64,000 bases of DNA from Daphnia pulex (GCF_021134715.1 NC_060017.1:434001-498000); one strand, 5' to 3'. Numbered from the stretch's first letter, positions 1 through 11,690 are shown. The notes: a model not told the origin generated them from the letters alone. Made by a program: numbers and translations.

Positions 1-880
1 ATATTGCTGAAAGTTAACAAAAATACATTTCAAGTTAAGTAACAAGTTATAAAACAACATAAATAAAGAATTCATACCCATGGCAACAGGTTGAAATTTG
101 ATGGCACAGTAAATGGCAGATAGACTAAGCGCTCTTGTTGACGTGTCGAAAAGGGGAACTCGACTGATTTTAATGGCCTCTACTCCCGTCTTTTATATCC
201 CACCATTACCCCAAAATTCGCGCCGCTGGCGTGATTTGCTTTGTAATAATGAAAGAATCAAGATTCTAACTCCTCCCCTTTTTCATGCCACACAGTCAAT
301 AAAGCAGATTATTTTTCATTGTAAGAATCCTGTTATTAGATAAGAATTAAATATTTCCGCAATTGAAATTTACAAAATAAATATTAATTTCTATTAAAGA
401 ATAAGACACCGATAGTAATGTTTGAAATGTAATTATGATTCGTAAAAATATTAAAAATCGATCCACTTCTTATTTATCAATATTTTCATGACGCGGCTAA
501 TTTTAAATCGTTTTTATTGATCCCCGATAATTCAGAAGTTAACAAGATTTTCATCGCTGTGTTATTTCTCTTGATCATACGAATCATGAATGTATTAACG
601 TAAGGGGAAATTCGGCTAATAAGAACAGCCAAGAGCAAAATGGGTAAATCGACTAAACGTAGGTACTTGGTATCCATATTTCCACACAGAACTGTAAAAC
701 ATATGACTGGCTTATAACGTATAATTTGGTGGTAAATTACTGGAACAAACAATTAGATTATGAGGGATAACCACTGGACCAAATGAACTTAAAACTTATC
801 CGAAGGGCTTTAAAAGAAGTGGTCACATGTTTCCTGTGCAAAATTTTCGTGCTGAAGATTCTGGTAGATCTGAAGGGATA
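1..880. other. AT-rich sequence, no supported gene
   Basis: I see no recognisable protein, RNA or repeat here. Short open frames on both strands (for example an 88-codon minus-strand frame at 486-752 with a hydrophobic middle) have no splice context or family resemblance. Confidence 0.4.
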
Positions 881-883
881 TTA

Positions 884-1497
884 TTATTTATTATTTTTCC
901 TCGTCACCAAACACAAAGGCTCCGTCTGCTCAGGTTCTGACCAATAAACCGACTCTTCACACGATAAGTTCGAAGATTCTGGATGTGGAGAGTCAAGACT
1001 AGTAGATAATTCTTCCACTGAAACTAATAAATGATTTTCTTCTAAGATGGAAAAACAGATCGAGTCAAACAAAGTCTCACAAAAATAATTCAAAATGGGG
1101 TACCTCTGTTTTCTTTGTTGGAATCCAAATTTCTTGGTGTCTCAAGTAGTTTACGATTTTGACGGTAACGATAAATTGTATTGCGGACACACCTGAACGA
1201 AGGAATCAGCGATTCAGGGACACCACCTTTGATAACCTGCCGACGGAGTTCTTCATAGAAGGAAGCAGGAGTGGCCGGTTGAATTTCTCCCGAATCGGCT
1301 GCAGCAACATTGTCCAATTGAACAAGCAGCTGGCGACGAAATTCTTTGCCGATGAAATTTGGTCCGTTTGGCAGATGTCGGTGTTGAAAATTTGTACTGC
1401 GACGAGAAAACTTCATCTCTCCCGTTTCGTGAGTGACACAGACGCTGATCAAACGAACGTTACATCCACGTCGAGAACAACACCAATAGTCGACATT
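884..1497 (-). CDS. FLYWCH-type zinc-finger protein, partial
   Basis: The minus-strand exon from about 1497 (after a TTAG acceptor) to about 1104 (GTACC donor) begins NVDYWCCSRRGCNVRLISVC and soon carries FQHRHLP. The YWC, C and HxH spacing is that of the FLYWCH zinc-binding domain, found in DNA-binding proteins and in proteins derived from Mutator-like transposases. A basic and Gln-rich stretch of about 70 residues follows, with FYEELRRQVIKGG and a YRYRQNRK segment. The N-terminal half of the FLYWCH domain must lie in an upstream exon that I could not place. A second acidic and serine-rich open stretch at 884-1093 may be a further exon, but the reading phase does not connect cleanly. DNA-binding function is inferred from the family only. 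Confidence 0.5.
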
Positions 1498-1539
1498 CTA
1501 ATAGGACAACAATTTAAAACCAGACTACTTTTATAGACA

Positions 1540-2390
1540 TAATAGACCGGCATCGGGAAAGAGACTGCCCGTGAAGTCAGCAAAAGAGGTAACCTAGAAA
1601 TATATAGCTATGCTTTTACTCTTTTAGCGACTAGCTGTTTCCCGGTCTATTGATGAAAACAAATATTCAACCTATGTTCATAACATATTCTTGCTAAAAT
1701 CAATTATCATTTATCAATTTCAGTTAAATTCTATTATGACCAGATTCGTGCCTTCTTCATTTTCTGTTTATTTTGAAAATTTTACATTCTCGTCTGCTTA
1801 CGTTGCCAGATTTGATCCCATTCCGATTTCTTCAATGAATAAATTTGGCAACGCGCAACGGTTAGGTTTGAAATTCCCTCCCCCTTCTTCTTTTTCGTCG
1901 TCTCTCGTCTGGAAATCATAGTTTTCTTCAGTAAGACAGTAACTGAAGAGAGGCTGAGAGGGCTTAGAGGCTCATGATTATTCTTCAGGTTTCGTCTCTC
2001 CGTTTTCCTCCCTCTTCTTCAGTTACTGAAGAAGGCTTATGCTGGAAATCTGGAATTCTTTTTCTATTATTTCTTTTAGCGATCAACAAACGGTCACCGT
2101 TCATCATTTGATTCTTGCTGACAACTATACAAGTCCCGCAGGTAATTTCTCTCTTTTAATTTTCTAATTTTATGGCCAAAACAAACTGTGAAATAATTGG
2201 AGCGAGTCATCATTGACACATTGTTAACGACTGCCATAGTCTGGGAAATTTTGCACGTGGCGCTGGAAATTATTTCTCCTTGTTGCTTTATTCTCTTAGT
2301 CCCATTTCTCAATATTCTTTTGTCATTGTTCCAGATTTGAAACCCCTTTCAGAATTCTTTTTCTTTGACAGCTGGAGTAAATTACACTAT
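1540..2390. other. Intergenic sequence with short palindromes
   Basis: No gene seen. A perfect 15-nt palindrome, CTTCAGTTACTGAAG, lies at about 2017-2031. A related imperfect version with the same half-sites lies at about 1926-1947. A weak inverted pair around 1545 and 1655 (AATAGACCGG and CCGGTCTATT) may be a small hairpin repeat. Confidence 0.35.
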
Positions 2391-2394
2391 CACA

Positions 2395-3176
2395 ATGCCT
2401 ACTGAATCAAATCCCAGCCTGTTGAAGGACTTCAATTACAAAGGCAGAGATGTCGAGGTAAATTCCTAAAAATAACTAGTGTCGGTTCTTTAATGTAACA
2501 GATTTTTCATATTTCCTGCATAGGGAATGAGGAGTAGACGTACTGGGGTGAATTTTAAGTTGAGGAAAGCCAAGAAGGAAGAGACACCACTTGGTGAAGA
2601 GACGAAACCTTAAAAGTAATGATGAGCCTCTCAGCCCTCTCCAAGAACAAATTTGCATGGCTGCAGCCAACATGAAGATTGAGGACATAGTGAATGGTAT
2701 GTTTTGACAGTTTTTTTTTTAAATTGCTTCTTTTCACTTGCATTTCATTATCATGCAGGTATAAACAGTGGTGACGAGAACAAGGAAATCACTGCAACCC
2801 ACGCTGCCCGTAAAATCCTCAGTAGGGAATGTAATCCACCCATTGACAATCTCATCAATGCAAATGTTGTTCCGAAGCTGGTGGAGTTCCTCAGTCGTGT
2901 CAACAAGTATGTCAAGTGCCTGTCATGGTTTCTGAAAATTTCCTAATGGTGTTTCTATGTTTCAGTCCCGATCTTCAGTTTGAGTCAGCCTGGGCTCTCA
3001 CCAACATTGCTTCAGGCACATCTGACCAGTCAAAGGCTGTCGTCAGTGCTGCTGTCGTCAGTGCTGGGGCTGTTGCTGGCTTCATTTCCCTGTTGGGGTC
3101 ACCTCATCCAGTTGTGGCCAAGCAAGCTGTTTGGGCTCTCGGCAACATCGCCGGAGACGGACCAGAGTTTCGTGAT
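2395..3176 (+). pseudogene. Importin-alpha (KPNA2-like) 5' fragment, frameshifted
   Basis: Four exons can be read: 2395-2457, 2524-2696, 2759-2906 and 2966-3176, joined by GT-AG introns in matching phase. They encode the start of a nuclear import receptor alpha. There is an IBB-like basic segment (MRSRRTGVNFKLRKAKKEE), then armadillo repeats with [17 protein letters not shown] and [18 protein letters not shown]. The family is about 520 residues and recognises nuclear localisation signals for importin beta. Two defects show. A frameshift lies just after KKEE (near 2585-2610): the frame runs into a stop while the neighbouring frame resumes with KRRNL. A 15-nt duplication repeats AVVSA. Similarity stops dead at 3176 with no donor site, after only about two armadillo repeats. 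It looks like a truncated non-functional copy, or a collapsed assembly junction. Confidence 0.72.
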
Positions 3177-3268
3177 GGAAACTTCTTTTATTCTTGCTGT
3201 AAAGCTTGCTTTTATAAATTGTTCCCGCGTTTTTTTATCCCGTATTTTATCCCGTTGTAATTTCAAAG

Positions 3269-3992
3269 ATGGAACAAATTTTAGAATCTCCTGCAGAATC
3301 AGATATTAAAGGCTGTAGAAGAAAGACTCGATGATGAATATTATTTAATACAACGCATTTTCGCCATGTAGAATTATTCAATTATATATTATCAATTTCC
3401 TGTTCAAAAAGAATTGACAAATTGGGCATTTTGACGGAAGATGACTTGAAAGCATGCTTGGAAGATATTCGGAGGAAACGAGTACAAGAGATGAAATTGA
3501 GGCAGCAGAAAATGCAGCAATGGAAAATCAATGTAATTATAACGATTTATATTTTTAACTTTAATTTTCGGATGGAAAGTACCGAGATAGCTGAGAAAAA
3601 GGATTTCTTGGAAATGGCAAAAAAATCTTCAAACTTTGTTTGCCACTTCTACAGAGATGACTTCTTTCGCTGCAAAGTTATTGATAAGCATCTTAATATA
3701 CTTGCAAGGAAGCACATGGAAACTAAGTTCTGTAAGATTAATGCTGAAAAATGTCCCTTTTTAACAGGTATCTATAATCAATTATTAGTCAAAATTTTTT
3801 TAAAGTTCTTATAATGATTAGTCCCATTTTTAGAGAGACTGAGGATTAAAACTTTGCCAACACTGGCATTAGTGAAAGATGCAAAAACCAAGGATTATGT
3901 TGTTGGATTTGGTGAATTAGGCAATACTGATGACTTTACTACAGAAGTATTAGAGTGGAGGATAGCTCATGCTGATGTAATTGAATATTCAC
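3269..3992 (+). pseudogene. TXNDC9: TXNDC9 (phosducin-like thioredoxin protein), broken copy
   Basis: The segments read as thioredoxin domain-containing protein 9, a cytosolic co-factor of the CCT chaperonin with a thioredoxin fold that lacks the catalytic CxxC. The N-terminal helix piece is at 3269-3340 ([16 protein letters not shown], one frame off from the ATG). A coiled-coil piece is at 3422-3535 ([20 protein letters not shown]). The thioredoxin core is at about 3571-3768 ([20 protein letters not shown]) and the C-terminal strand-helix piece at about 3834-3989 ([33 protein letters not shown]). There are frameshifts after MEQILES and before TEIAEKKDF, and the first intron lacks a donor. 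The protein ends abruptly at VIEYS, where the sequence turns into antisense UBR4. The last 30 or so residues of the family are missing. Confidence 0.75.
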
Positions 3993-6439
3993 CGAGCGAG
4001 CAACATCAGTTGCGTGTCGTGCAAAGGGATGATGCTGAAGGCGGCCTGAGCAGCGCGGATCAGCGTCTGTGCACAGAGAAGTAAGATGGCTTTCTTTTGC
4101 ATCAACTGCAGCGAGTGGAACAGGAAGAGCAGGAGCTGGGCGTGTTCTACGTTTAAGTCCTCGGTCTCCCGATCTCTGTCACCGGCAACGTGCGGATCTT
4201 CAATGTACTTGATCATCGTCTCCAAGAGCCGCCTCCAAATGGATAAGCAGGCAGCTTCACTTGTTTGACGAGATTCTTCTTTGCTGTCTTTCCGATGTTT
4301 AGACAAAAGGACCTGGGCTAAGACGGCCAAGCTCCTCGGATGAACCAGGAGCGGCCAGTCTTCTTCTTCCGACCACGGATTGACGTTCAAGTGGCTGAGC
4401 AAGGCGATTTGCAGGGACGGACTCATCAGTTCGTAAGCCAGCAGGTTGTGCGTGTAGCGAGCCAACGACTGCGAGAAACGGCTGAAGAGCTGGCCCAGAG
4501 TTTGTCCGAAAAAGGCGGCGATGGTCCCAGTCTCGGTTCGAGCCGTTTCGCGATCGAGATCCTTGACAATGGCGGACAAGAGAATCAGCTGGTGTTCCGA
4601 CAGACTGTTGATGGTGTACTGCCTCAGACGGGGTGAGCAGAGCATGTGATCGTTCATGAAGGCAAAGATTTGCGTGGCCAACAGGATGTAGCCATGCGGT
4701 TCACCCTTGTCGGGGACGGAAAGGGAAATATCCAGATTCCGGTGGCACGATTTCGAGGCGTTACGGGCATCTTCCGGATCGTGGGGCCCGCCCTTGTTCT
4801 TGCCATTCTTAGGCTCAGGCGGCGTGATCGTCTCTTCGAACCAGTGACCAAGAATCGGCTCACTGTCGTCATCGTCTTCCTCTTCTTCGGCAGCGCTGCT
4901 CTCTTCCGAGCAACTGAAATCGTCGTCGTCGTAATAGGTGGCCGAATCGGACAGTGACACCGTTTCTCCGTCGCCATTCTTCTGAATGCGTTTCAGGTTG
5001 CACGACTTCCGGTAGCTAACTGTGGCGACGTGGAAGAGCAACTGAGTCAGAGGCAGGTCCGAAAGCAATCGGAAAATTCTCTGGCTGTGTGTGTAGTTTT
5101 CCGTGACATCAAACCCCGCAGAGCCAACGGGCGTGGGTTGAGTTTCTTCCGTCTCCAGCATGCCATTAGGCTCCAATAGTTTCTCCAAAGTGGCAAGCGC
5201 CTGCGAAGCCAAGACAACCGACAGGCCTCCGTAGCCTTGCTGGATTTTAGTCAAATTGATTCTCGATCCATCCTTGTGTTTGCTCGGAGACTTGCCCTTG
5301 TCTTCTTTGGTTCCCTTTTCTGATCCCGTCTATTTGAGTCGAAAGAGAAATTTTGCAATTAGACGAAGAGGGAATTTCGAAATGGCAGCGAGTATCAACT
5401 AACCTGACTGGTATGGGTCATTTGACCCTGTAATCCCGACAGTAGAAGCCAAGCAGCTACGTACAGAAAGTTATCGTAGTACATCCGGCTGCTGCGAGGC
5501 GATCTCTGGATGAGAGTTGCCAAGGTTTGATAAATCTCGACGGCTGTCTCGACGACCGTGACGGCGTTGCTTTCCCATTCTTCTTCTCGGTTGCAAACGG
5601 CCGTCGCCGCATTAGGACTGGCCGACTGCTTCGATGGGGGCATGTTCGGATTGCCGCTTCCGGCCGATTTGGTGGGGGCAGGGCTCACAGCAGCAAAGAT
5701 ACTGTGAGATGTCGCCACAGATATAGCAGCCAATAGGCAGCCCACGTTCATCAGGTTCTGATGAATCATTTAAAACAATTTTAATCATCAGATCATTCTG
5801 TCAACATGCAGCATTCTGAAAAAATGAGAAAAAAAATCTTGCCAGAATCCTTTGATTTGTCAGAGTCCTTCAAGTAGCTTTCAAGTAATTCGAAATCTGT
5901 GTCATTCATCTCCAATGCCCCAGTACTCAATGCCTTCAATGCTAGAAGGATATGACTAGGCTGAACAGCTTGAGAGCTAGGATTTTGAGCCAACAAATCA
6001 TTGCAGGACTTTTTCAGTGCTCCCAATAAGCTGGGCATAATAATCTTGCAGCTGTTGGATATGATTCCTCCAAATGTAAGGTTTCCTAGTGTGAAAAATG
6101 TTTAATTAACAGGCAAAGAAGCAGGCAGGAATGATTGAAATTAAGTACTTACTTTGTGAGGCATTTCGAACAAAAAAATCTGCCAGCAAAATGCTCAGAG
6201 TAGGGTTGAAGTCATTATCATCATTTGCAGTCAAACTGCTTTCACTAGAAAATGTACAGGAAAAAACTATTATTTACAGAACATTTTCTATTGAGATCAA
6301 ACCAAGGATTATATTACGTTTTACCAACGCATTTCGCAACATCTAGTAAGTTGCCTTGCGTTTCATTTTCTGCTCTACGAGCCAGGCATCGTTTCTGTAA
6401 AATCAAACTCCAATCTGATCCTGGGCTACTGCCCGCCAT
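3992..6439 (-). CDS. UBR4: UBR4 (poe/calossin) N-terminal exons, truncated
   Basis: Five exons read cleanly with GT-AG introns: 6439-6325 (start [18 protein letters not shown]), 6231-6135, about 6090-5842 ([25 protein letters not shown]), 5757-5404 ([20 protein letters not shown]) and 5329-3992. The large last exon has an acidic tract ([20 protein letters not shown]) followed by helical repeats. I recognise the pattern as the N-terminus of UBR4, the giant N-recognin E3 ubiquitin ligase (about 5,000 residues) that targets N-degron substrates. Only about 750 residues are present: no UBR box and no C-terminal catalytic region. The frame ends at QLMLLAR followed by CTCG|GTGAAT, a possible donor, but that DNA is TXNDC9 on the other strand. 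No frameshifts are seen, so the gene was intact until recently or is broken only by assembly. Confidence 0.65.
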
Positions 6440-6790
6440 TTTTACGAAATACTGTTAAGACAAAAAGATGCAAAAGAAAAACACAAATATCGGCGAAAAG
6501 AAATATTGCAACTGAGTCCTTTCTGTCGGTTTTTTCGGTTTGTGCTGTGAATCAGCTGTTAAGAACCAAATGCTACTAAACAGTAACTTTGAGGTCAATA
6601 CCGAACTGCGCCAATCTCAAACGATATCAAGCAAAAATAGCATCACGTTTGATAAGAGACTTAAGAGTGCGCAGCAGGAAAAATTATTATGCAGTTTCTT
6701 TATTTCACCATGATTTGAGACATTTGACTGTGATTAAGATGAATTAGCTACAATGCGCATATAACTTTGGAACAACAGCCAGATGCTATC

Positions 6791-7345
6791 ATGGACAAGC
6801 CAGAAAATTTCCTACTCGAGCTGGCCAACATATACCAAGTTTTTTCTGAGCGGGTAGCGTGCTTTATGTTTCAAAATAGTTACTTTGAAATTTTTGCCGC
6901 CATCTCAAATCCGCTCAATAATTTCAAAGTAAGTATTTAAAAAAAAAAAAATATCTAGCAGTGGATGTTTTTTGATGACGAGAGTCGAAATTTCTCGCGT
7001 CCTGGGTATCATTCTTGCGCTAGGAAATTATATAAACGGAGGCAACCGTCAGCGTGGACAAGCAAATGGTTTTGCTATCGTTATTCTTCCAAAAGACAAT
7101 ACGCTCAATTTGATTTTCTGCGTTGTCAAAGTTTACATTCAGGTAATGTTTTACATGAGTTAAAATTTTAATAATTGTCAAATAATGACTATCGTGCTGT
7201 GAGAATAGAAATTTGATGAAAAAGCTGGAAAGAGTGATGGTCGCATGCCGCTGCCAGAGCCGACTGACTCTTGGATAAAGCTGGCCACTAATAAATTTGG
7301 AGCTAGAAGCTAGTCTCAGACAGCTAAATGAAGAAATTGGAGGTA
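6791..7345 (+). pseudogene. Formin FH2-domain fragment (FMN/cappuccino-like)
   Basis: Exon-like pieces at 6791-6928 and about 6970-7345 match the middle of a formin homology-2 domain, the actin-nucleating dimer domain. The first has FSERVACFMFQ-type sequence ending at an AAAG|TAAGT-like donor. The second has RVLGIILALGNYINGGNRQR with GQANGF, then KFDEKAGK and PLPEP. The order and spacing fit the FMN1/FMN2/cappuccino class best. The conserved GLEILPKLKDVKS segment is corrupted, a frameshift is needed to reach LELEASLRQLNEE, and no other formin exons are visible. It is divergent from UBR4, with about 350 bp between them. A transposon inserts at 7375, just after this fragment. Confidence 0.65.
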
Positions 7346-8117
7346 ACACCTTTTTTAATATATCAGGTAGTTTAGGGTAAAACAGCGAACTGGGACAGCG
7401 TTTTTCCTAATAGACTTTCTTATGGCATTTACGTGTATCGACGAAATGCGAATTATGGGACAAAACGTGTAATCATGGGACAAAAAATGCTAATTGGGAC
7501 AGACTTATTTTTAAAAACTAATTATTTCATTCGACGCAGAATTTTTTTCTGAATCGAATTGCTTAAGACACTAAGTATGGTGCAATAGAAAAATATTAAG
7601 ATATTCTGATTTAAAAAATCAAAATATTGAGCTGTCAAAAAGTTTTTCAGTCTGCTAAACAATTTCGATCGTGTTTCAAAACTGTTCAACAGCACAAAAA
7701 TGTGATTTTGAAAATCTCATGAACTTATTAGCTTAATCTAAAAGGTATAACATACGATTTACAAAATAAAAAACTTAACTAAATGCTGTTGTTCATATAT
7801 CTAGAAATTCGATTGGGAAGATGGACGTCCGTGTTGCGAATGTCCCAAACTTACGCCAAAAGAAGGTTTAGCTTTACCTTTACCTAAAGTTTCGTCAATG
7901 TATAATGGCGTAGCGGTATAATCACGGCGAACGAAGAATATTGTTGTGAGTTCGATACTCTTAAATGACCAAATGTTTAATTATGTTATCGGCAACAATT
8001 CTTATTCTCTTTGATAATTGAGATCATTTGAAATGAAATCGCGATATCAAATGAAAATAGAAATCAAATTGGGCTTAGATTTCGCTAATGAAATGTTGAC
8101 ATGTTATTGTTTTAGAA

Positions 8118-8370
8118 GTTTGTGGTGCTCTAGTGGATAAGGTAGTAGAATGCTACTTCAAAGGTAGAAGGTTCAAGTCTTGAATATGTTGAAGATCTTA
8201 CTAGTGATCTAGAGCGGGATCAGAGCGGGATTTTTTCTTACCGAATAAATTTTTTAAAAAATCCATTTGACAATGGACGTTAATCAGGAATTTTTTAAAG
8301 ATATAAATACAATTGGGATTTCAACCATGAATTAATTATTTGTTTTACCGGATATGTGATTCGAACCTCA
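8118..8370. repeat. tRNA-like (SINE-type) promoter boxes
   Basis: At 8118-8190 on the plus strand an A-box-like TGGTGCTCTAGTGGATAAGG is followed about 35 nt later by the B-box-like GGTTCAAGTC. On the minus strand near 8359-8368 there is GGTTCGAATC, an exact B-box core, preceded by a GTAGCTCCGAGG-like stretch. Neither folds into a convincing full tRNA by eye. They look like tRNA-derived SINE heads inserted in the surrounding transposon. Confidence 0.3.
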
Positions 8371-8919
8371 TTCATCAAGGAAACCGCGCATTCCAATCTA
8401 GCATTCAACCTCGGAGCTACGATTTGTTTCGAAGATGTCTGCGATAGAGTATTGTATAGTATAGACAAAGTCCCCCATTCGGCTGTCCCAATTAGCATCA
8501 TAGCACCTTATGGCAGCAAAACTGCAACTATTTTTTCAAAAAGATTCTCGGTTTTTCGTTCTTTTTGCATTTTTTAAAGCGAATCCCAAACATTTTATGA
8601 AAGTGTAAGGGATTAATGAAAAAAGTTAAGACTTAAATAATATTGCCAATAAAATAATAAGGGGCTATAGTTTGGGACATAAGATAGGGTACTATGAGAA
8701 AGAAGAGCCATTATCTAATTCAAATATTGACATAAAATTCAAAAATTTTCGCGAAAATTCCTGAAACCCTATTCGCTTTTAATGCCATTTTATGAAAAGA
8801 ATAAAAAACAAATAAGTTGAAATGACAATTTTCTTGAACCTGGATAGAATCGATCCTGAGTCCCTGAAATATTATTTTTCAAAAAATGCTTAAATTACAA
8901 AATAAAACCCTAAACCTTA

Positions 8920-8968
8920 TACATCAATCGATTCGCCTTCAAATTCTGCGTCGATTGATGTACAGACA
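8920..8968. repeat. Dispersed 48-bp near-palindrome
   Basis: The ends ACATCAATCGATTCG and CGATTGATGTACAGACA form inverted halves around a short centre. The same unit, with changes in the middle, recurs at 37374-37423, and one half recurs at 34585-34612. Confidence 0.5.
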
Positions 8969-9529
8969 TGGCGAAATAACGAAAAAAAAATGTTTCAAAA
9001 TTTTTTGTCCCAATTCGCGTCTGCTGTCCCAAATTCGCATTTTTCTTCCATTTCCTGGTAATGAAATATTTCGATAAATATTCAAAATACTGACAAAACC
9101 TTTTACAATATTGTAGAACTTTTCATTCTCTATCTTTTGATATAATTATTTAAGGGATTACTTCACTTATACTCTAGATATTCCTTATGCCGTAATTATT
9201 TTTGCTAACAGCCAACACAGAGCCCAAATTTCTTGGCCGTAAGCAAAATTCTGAAATTTCAATTAACGATATCTCGTTTAATTCTGAATATTATATGACG
9301 CCCTTTTGCTTAATAGCGTATCCCCCCCCCTATATTTTAAATTTAATTAATTAGATTTTGCAATAAACCTCAAAATTTTTTGTATTTTACTTTAAGAAAA
9401 AAAAGTCGATTTGTGTCCCAATTCGCGTTTTCGCCGGCCGTGTCCCAGTTCGCTGTTTTACCCTATTAGAATCGCGATTATTTATTGAAATTTTTTGCAG
9501 GTGTTGTAGCTTATCAGAGTTCGACCCAA

Positions 9530-9912
9530 ATAGTCTGGGAGCTGGGTGACCAAAAAATGATTTTTGTTTAGCAAAAGGTTTGAGGCTAAAATGTGGTTAG
9601 AGGGGGTATGACACACACGAAAAGCCACGTCTGTCGACTGGCGGCCGGGGCGTTCAAGCGTGACGCGATCCCGAAATCGGCGTGAACGGTAAAAAAATCA
9701 ACTTTGTTTAGCAAGCCCAAATTATATCTTAAAAAATAGAGGGATATCAACTTTATTTAGTTTCCGACAGACAGACGTCATAATCTGGGGCCTTGGGGCC
9801 ATCAGACGTCGGTGTGTAAGAAATTTTACGAAATTTCAGTAAATTGTGAAAATGGCAACGCTGCATCCTAAGCGCCTAATTTTAAATAGAGAGAGTTGGG
9901 GAGGATCTGTGA
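9530..9912 (+). repeat. Solo terminal repeat of the long-TIR element
   Basis: This stretch starts TAGTCTGGGAGCTGGGTGAC and runs through the same landmarks as the terminal repeats of the element at 16722-19566: GCCACGTCTGTCGACTGGCG, the two GTTTAGCAA motifs, AGACAGACGTC, and CAACGCTG before the GCGCCTAATTTTAAATA end. It differs at many positions, so it is an older diverged copy. No matching opposite end is present nearby. Confidence 0.7.
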
Positions 9913-10600
9913 GTTTTTAACTAAGTAAATGTGAACAGAAAATGCATTTTTCGGTTTTTTAAATAAGATTATGCATTTATTTTGTTTAACTGATAATTTT
10001 TTGATTATTTGGTTAGTGTAATTTGGTTGCTAAATTTTTGGCGGTTCAAATTTCTTCCCTATGTAACCCGCTTTTTTTCTGCTCCTCTTTCGTAAATGCA
10101 TACCGAACGTCACGGGAAACCCTTGACTAACATACGTTATGGTTTTCCCCTGTATTAGCATGGGTTGTTCCCCGCTTATGTGTATGCGCTTTGATGATAT
10201 CGGAAACAAACGCCAATCGGAGCTATCGACCAATAATATTTTCTAAGAAAAGTAAGCTTTTTTAATTTTTAATTCATTTTATTTTGTTCACTCTGAAAAA
10301 GCATTGGAATTTTCAATTTTAACTACTCATTTTAAGGGCGTGAGATTCTCGCAAGTAAATCGTAAGCATATTCAACACAAAACAAATTTGATACTTTCAC
10401 GAGACGTTTATAAGTCTTTTGTTACGAGACTATTAATGCCGCGTCTATTATTAGGTACTTTCAGTAGCACCTGTTTCTACCGAATCTTCGCGAATCTTCG
10501 CTTTCACATCCATTTTCAATCAATGAATTTAGTTCATCCTTCGAGAAAATTTTTTTTTTGATTTAGGATAAAGTAAAAAAAAAAGTTATCACTTAAATAC
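9913..10600. other. Intergenic sequence, no supported gene
   Basis: AT-rich. Short frames on both strands show no recognisable domain. A downstream exon of the SIRT2-like gene would be expected here but I could not find one. Confidence 0.35.
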
Positions 10601-11115
10601 CTTCCAACCAAGTTTTTCTGCAAATAGAAAGCATCCTTCGTCACAATCACCAAGCCAAGCAACGTCACGGAAATTGTCAGCTCCTAAAATTTATCATAAT
10701 AAAGAATAAAATATCTTGGAAGATAATGATAACCAATCAATCAATTGACTCACCATGAAACTGCAACCCACAACTGAAACCAAGAACAACCATAACAGGG
10801 TCTTCGTTTCCCGCTTCCTCGAAATTTATCAGAAGACGCGGGCATCTAGGCGGAATACTAAAAATAATTCAAACATTAAGTTAGAATCAATACCGACCAT
10901 AGAACACGTGCGACGTTTGTTTATACCGATCGACAAGAGATGCAAAGGGCTGAACAACTAGTGAAGTTCCTAATATAATCAGTAGATCACAATTCGGAAA
11001 ATCTTCTTCCACCAATCGAAAGCGTTCAGGAAGCGGTTCGCCAAAAAACACTGCATCTGGCTTTACAACAGCTTTACATTGTTCACAGCGAGGCACAACA
11101 TCAGTGGAATCAGTG
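10601..11115 (-). CDS. SIRT2-like NAD-dependent deacetylase, C-terminal exons
   Basis: Three exons in consistent phase: about 11115-10927 ([19 protein letters not shown], then [20 protein letters not shown]), 10857-10754 ([12 protein letters not shown] and [11 protein letters not shown]) and 10683-10601 ([14 protein letters not shown] ending EKLGWK at a GTATTTAAG donor). These are the zinc-site end, the conserved GTSLxVxPFASL loop of the NAD pocket, and the [10 protein letters not shown] segment of class I sirtuins, closest to SIRT2. The Rossmann-fold start (GAGxS motif), the catalytic His region and the first zinc cysteines are absent, so this is the 3' part of a gene or a truncated copy. 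The upstream end contains a short duplicated STD stretch and a stop rather than a clear acceptor. Confidence 0.7.
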
Positions 11116-11690
11116 GAATGTCAGTTTTAGCGCTGTTACATGTTTTGAAACTAAAAGAGATTTTTGCGGTTAGTGTAAAAACAAAAAAATCAAAATGTCT
11201 TGACTTTTCTTGTTAAAAAAAATCATTTTCCAGTCTATAGTGTCAGGCAGTCAGTCCTCACCTTATTAATAATAAAAAAGAAAATAAGTATTATGTTTTC
11301 GATCAGTTTTCATAGCCTTTTCAGATTAAAAAACGGAATATCTTTCGCTTGTAAATTATTATTCATTGTTTACCATCACTGAAAAAGTTCTCTCAAGGGC
11401 AAGTTTAGATAAACAAAGTTGTTATGAGAACCTGAGAAAAATTCTATAGTCCTCCATTTCTCTTCTGTATTTTTTAAATAATAATTGTACCCACCCAACC
11501 AGAGCACTGAAGGTCATAAACAAAAACAAACAAAAAAATATCGTGCTCCAGTCTCCGGTCGATAAACCCCAAAAATGTATTTTAAAAAACAGTAATTTGG
11601 CATCTTAATTTTAATTTATGATAAAACTTGAAAAACATTTCGTGATCACATTTTAATTTTTTACAATCAACAATCAAAAGGAAACCCTTA
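11116..11690. other. Intergenic sequence, no supported gene
   Basis: AT-rich DNA with no recognised coding, RNA or repeat feature. Confidence 0.35.

Larger units (their letters stand above)
7375..9463. mobile_element. Non-autonomous DNA transposon, 2.1 kb, TA target duplication
   Basis: The ends are inverted copies of each other: GGGTAAAACAGCGAACTGGG at 7375 and its reverse complement ending at 9463, each flanked by TA. The 23-bp match includes the following ACA. A TA duplication is typical of Tc1/mariner-type transposition. Internal sequence repeats the motif GGGACA/TGTCCC next to AATTCGCG many times near both ends (for example 7460-7500, 9000-9040 and 9410-9450), which resembles subterminal transposase-binding repeats. 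No transposase frame is present. Two tRNA-like stretches lie inside (see separate entry). Confidence 0.72.

Noticed and set aside
3854..4957. Plus-strand frames opposite UBR4
   Set aside because: They are antisense shadows of the UBR4 coding exon; only the first 140 bp continue TXNDC9.
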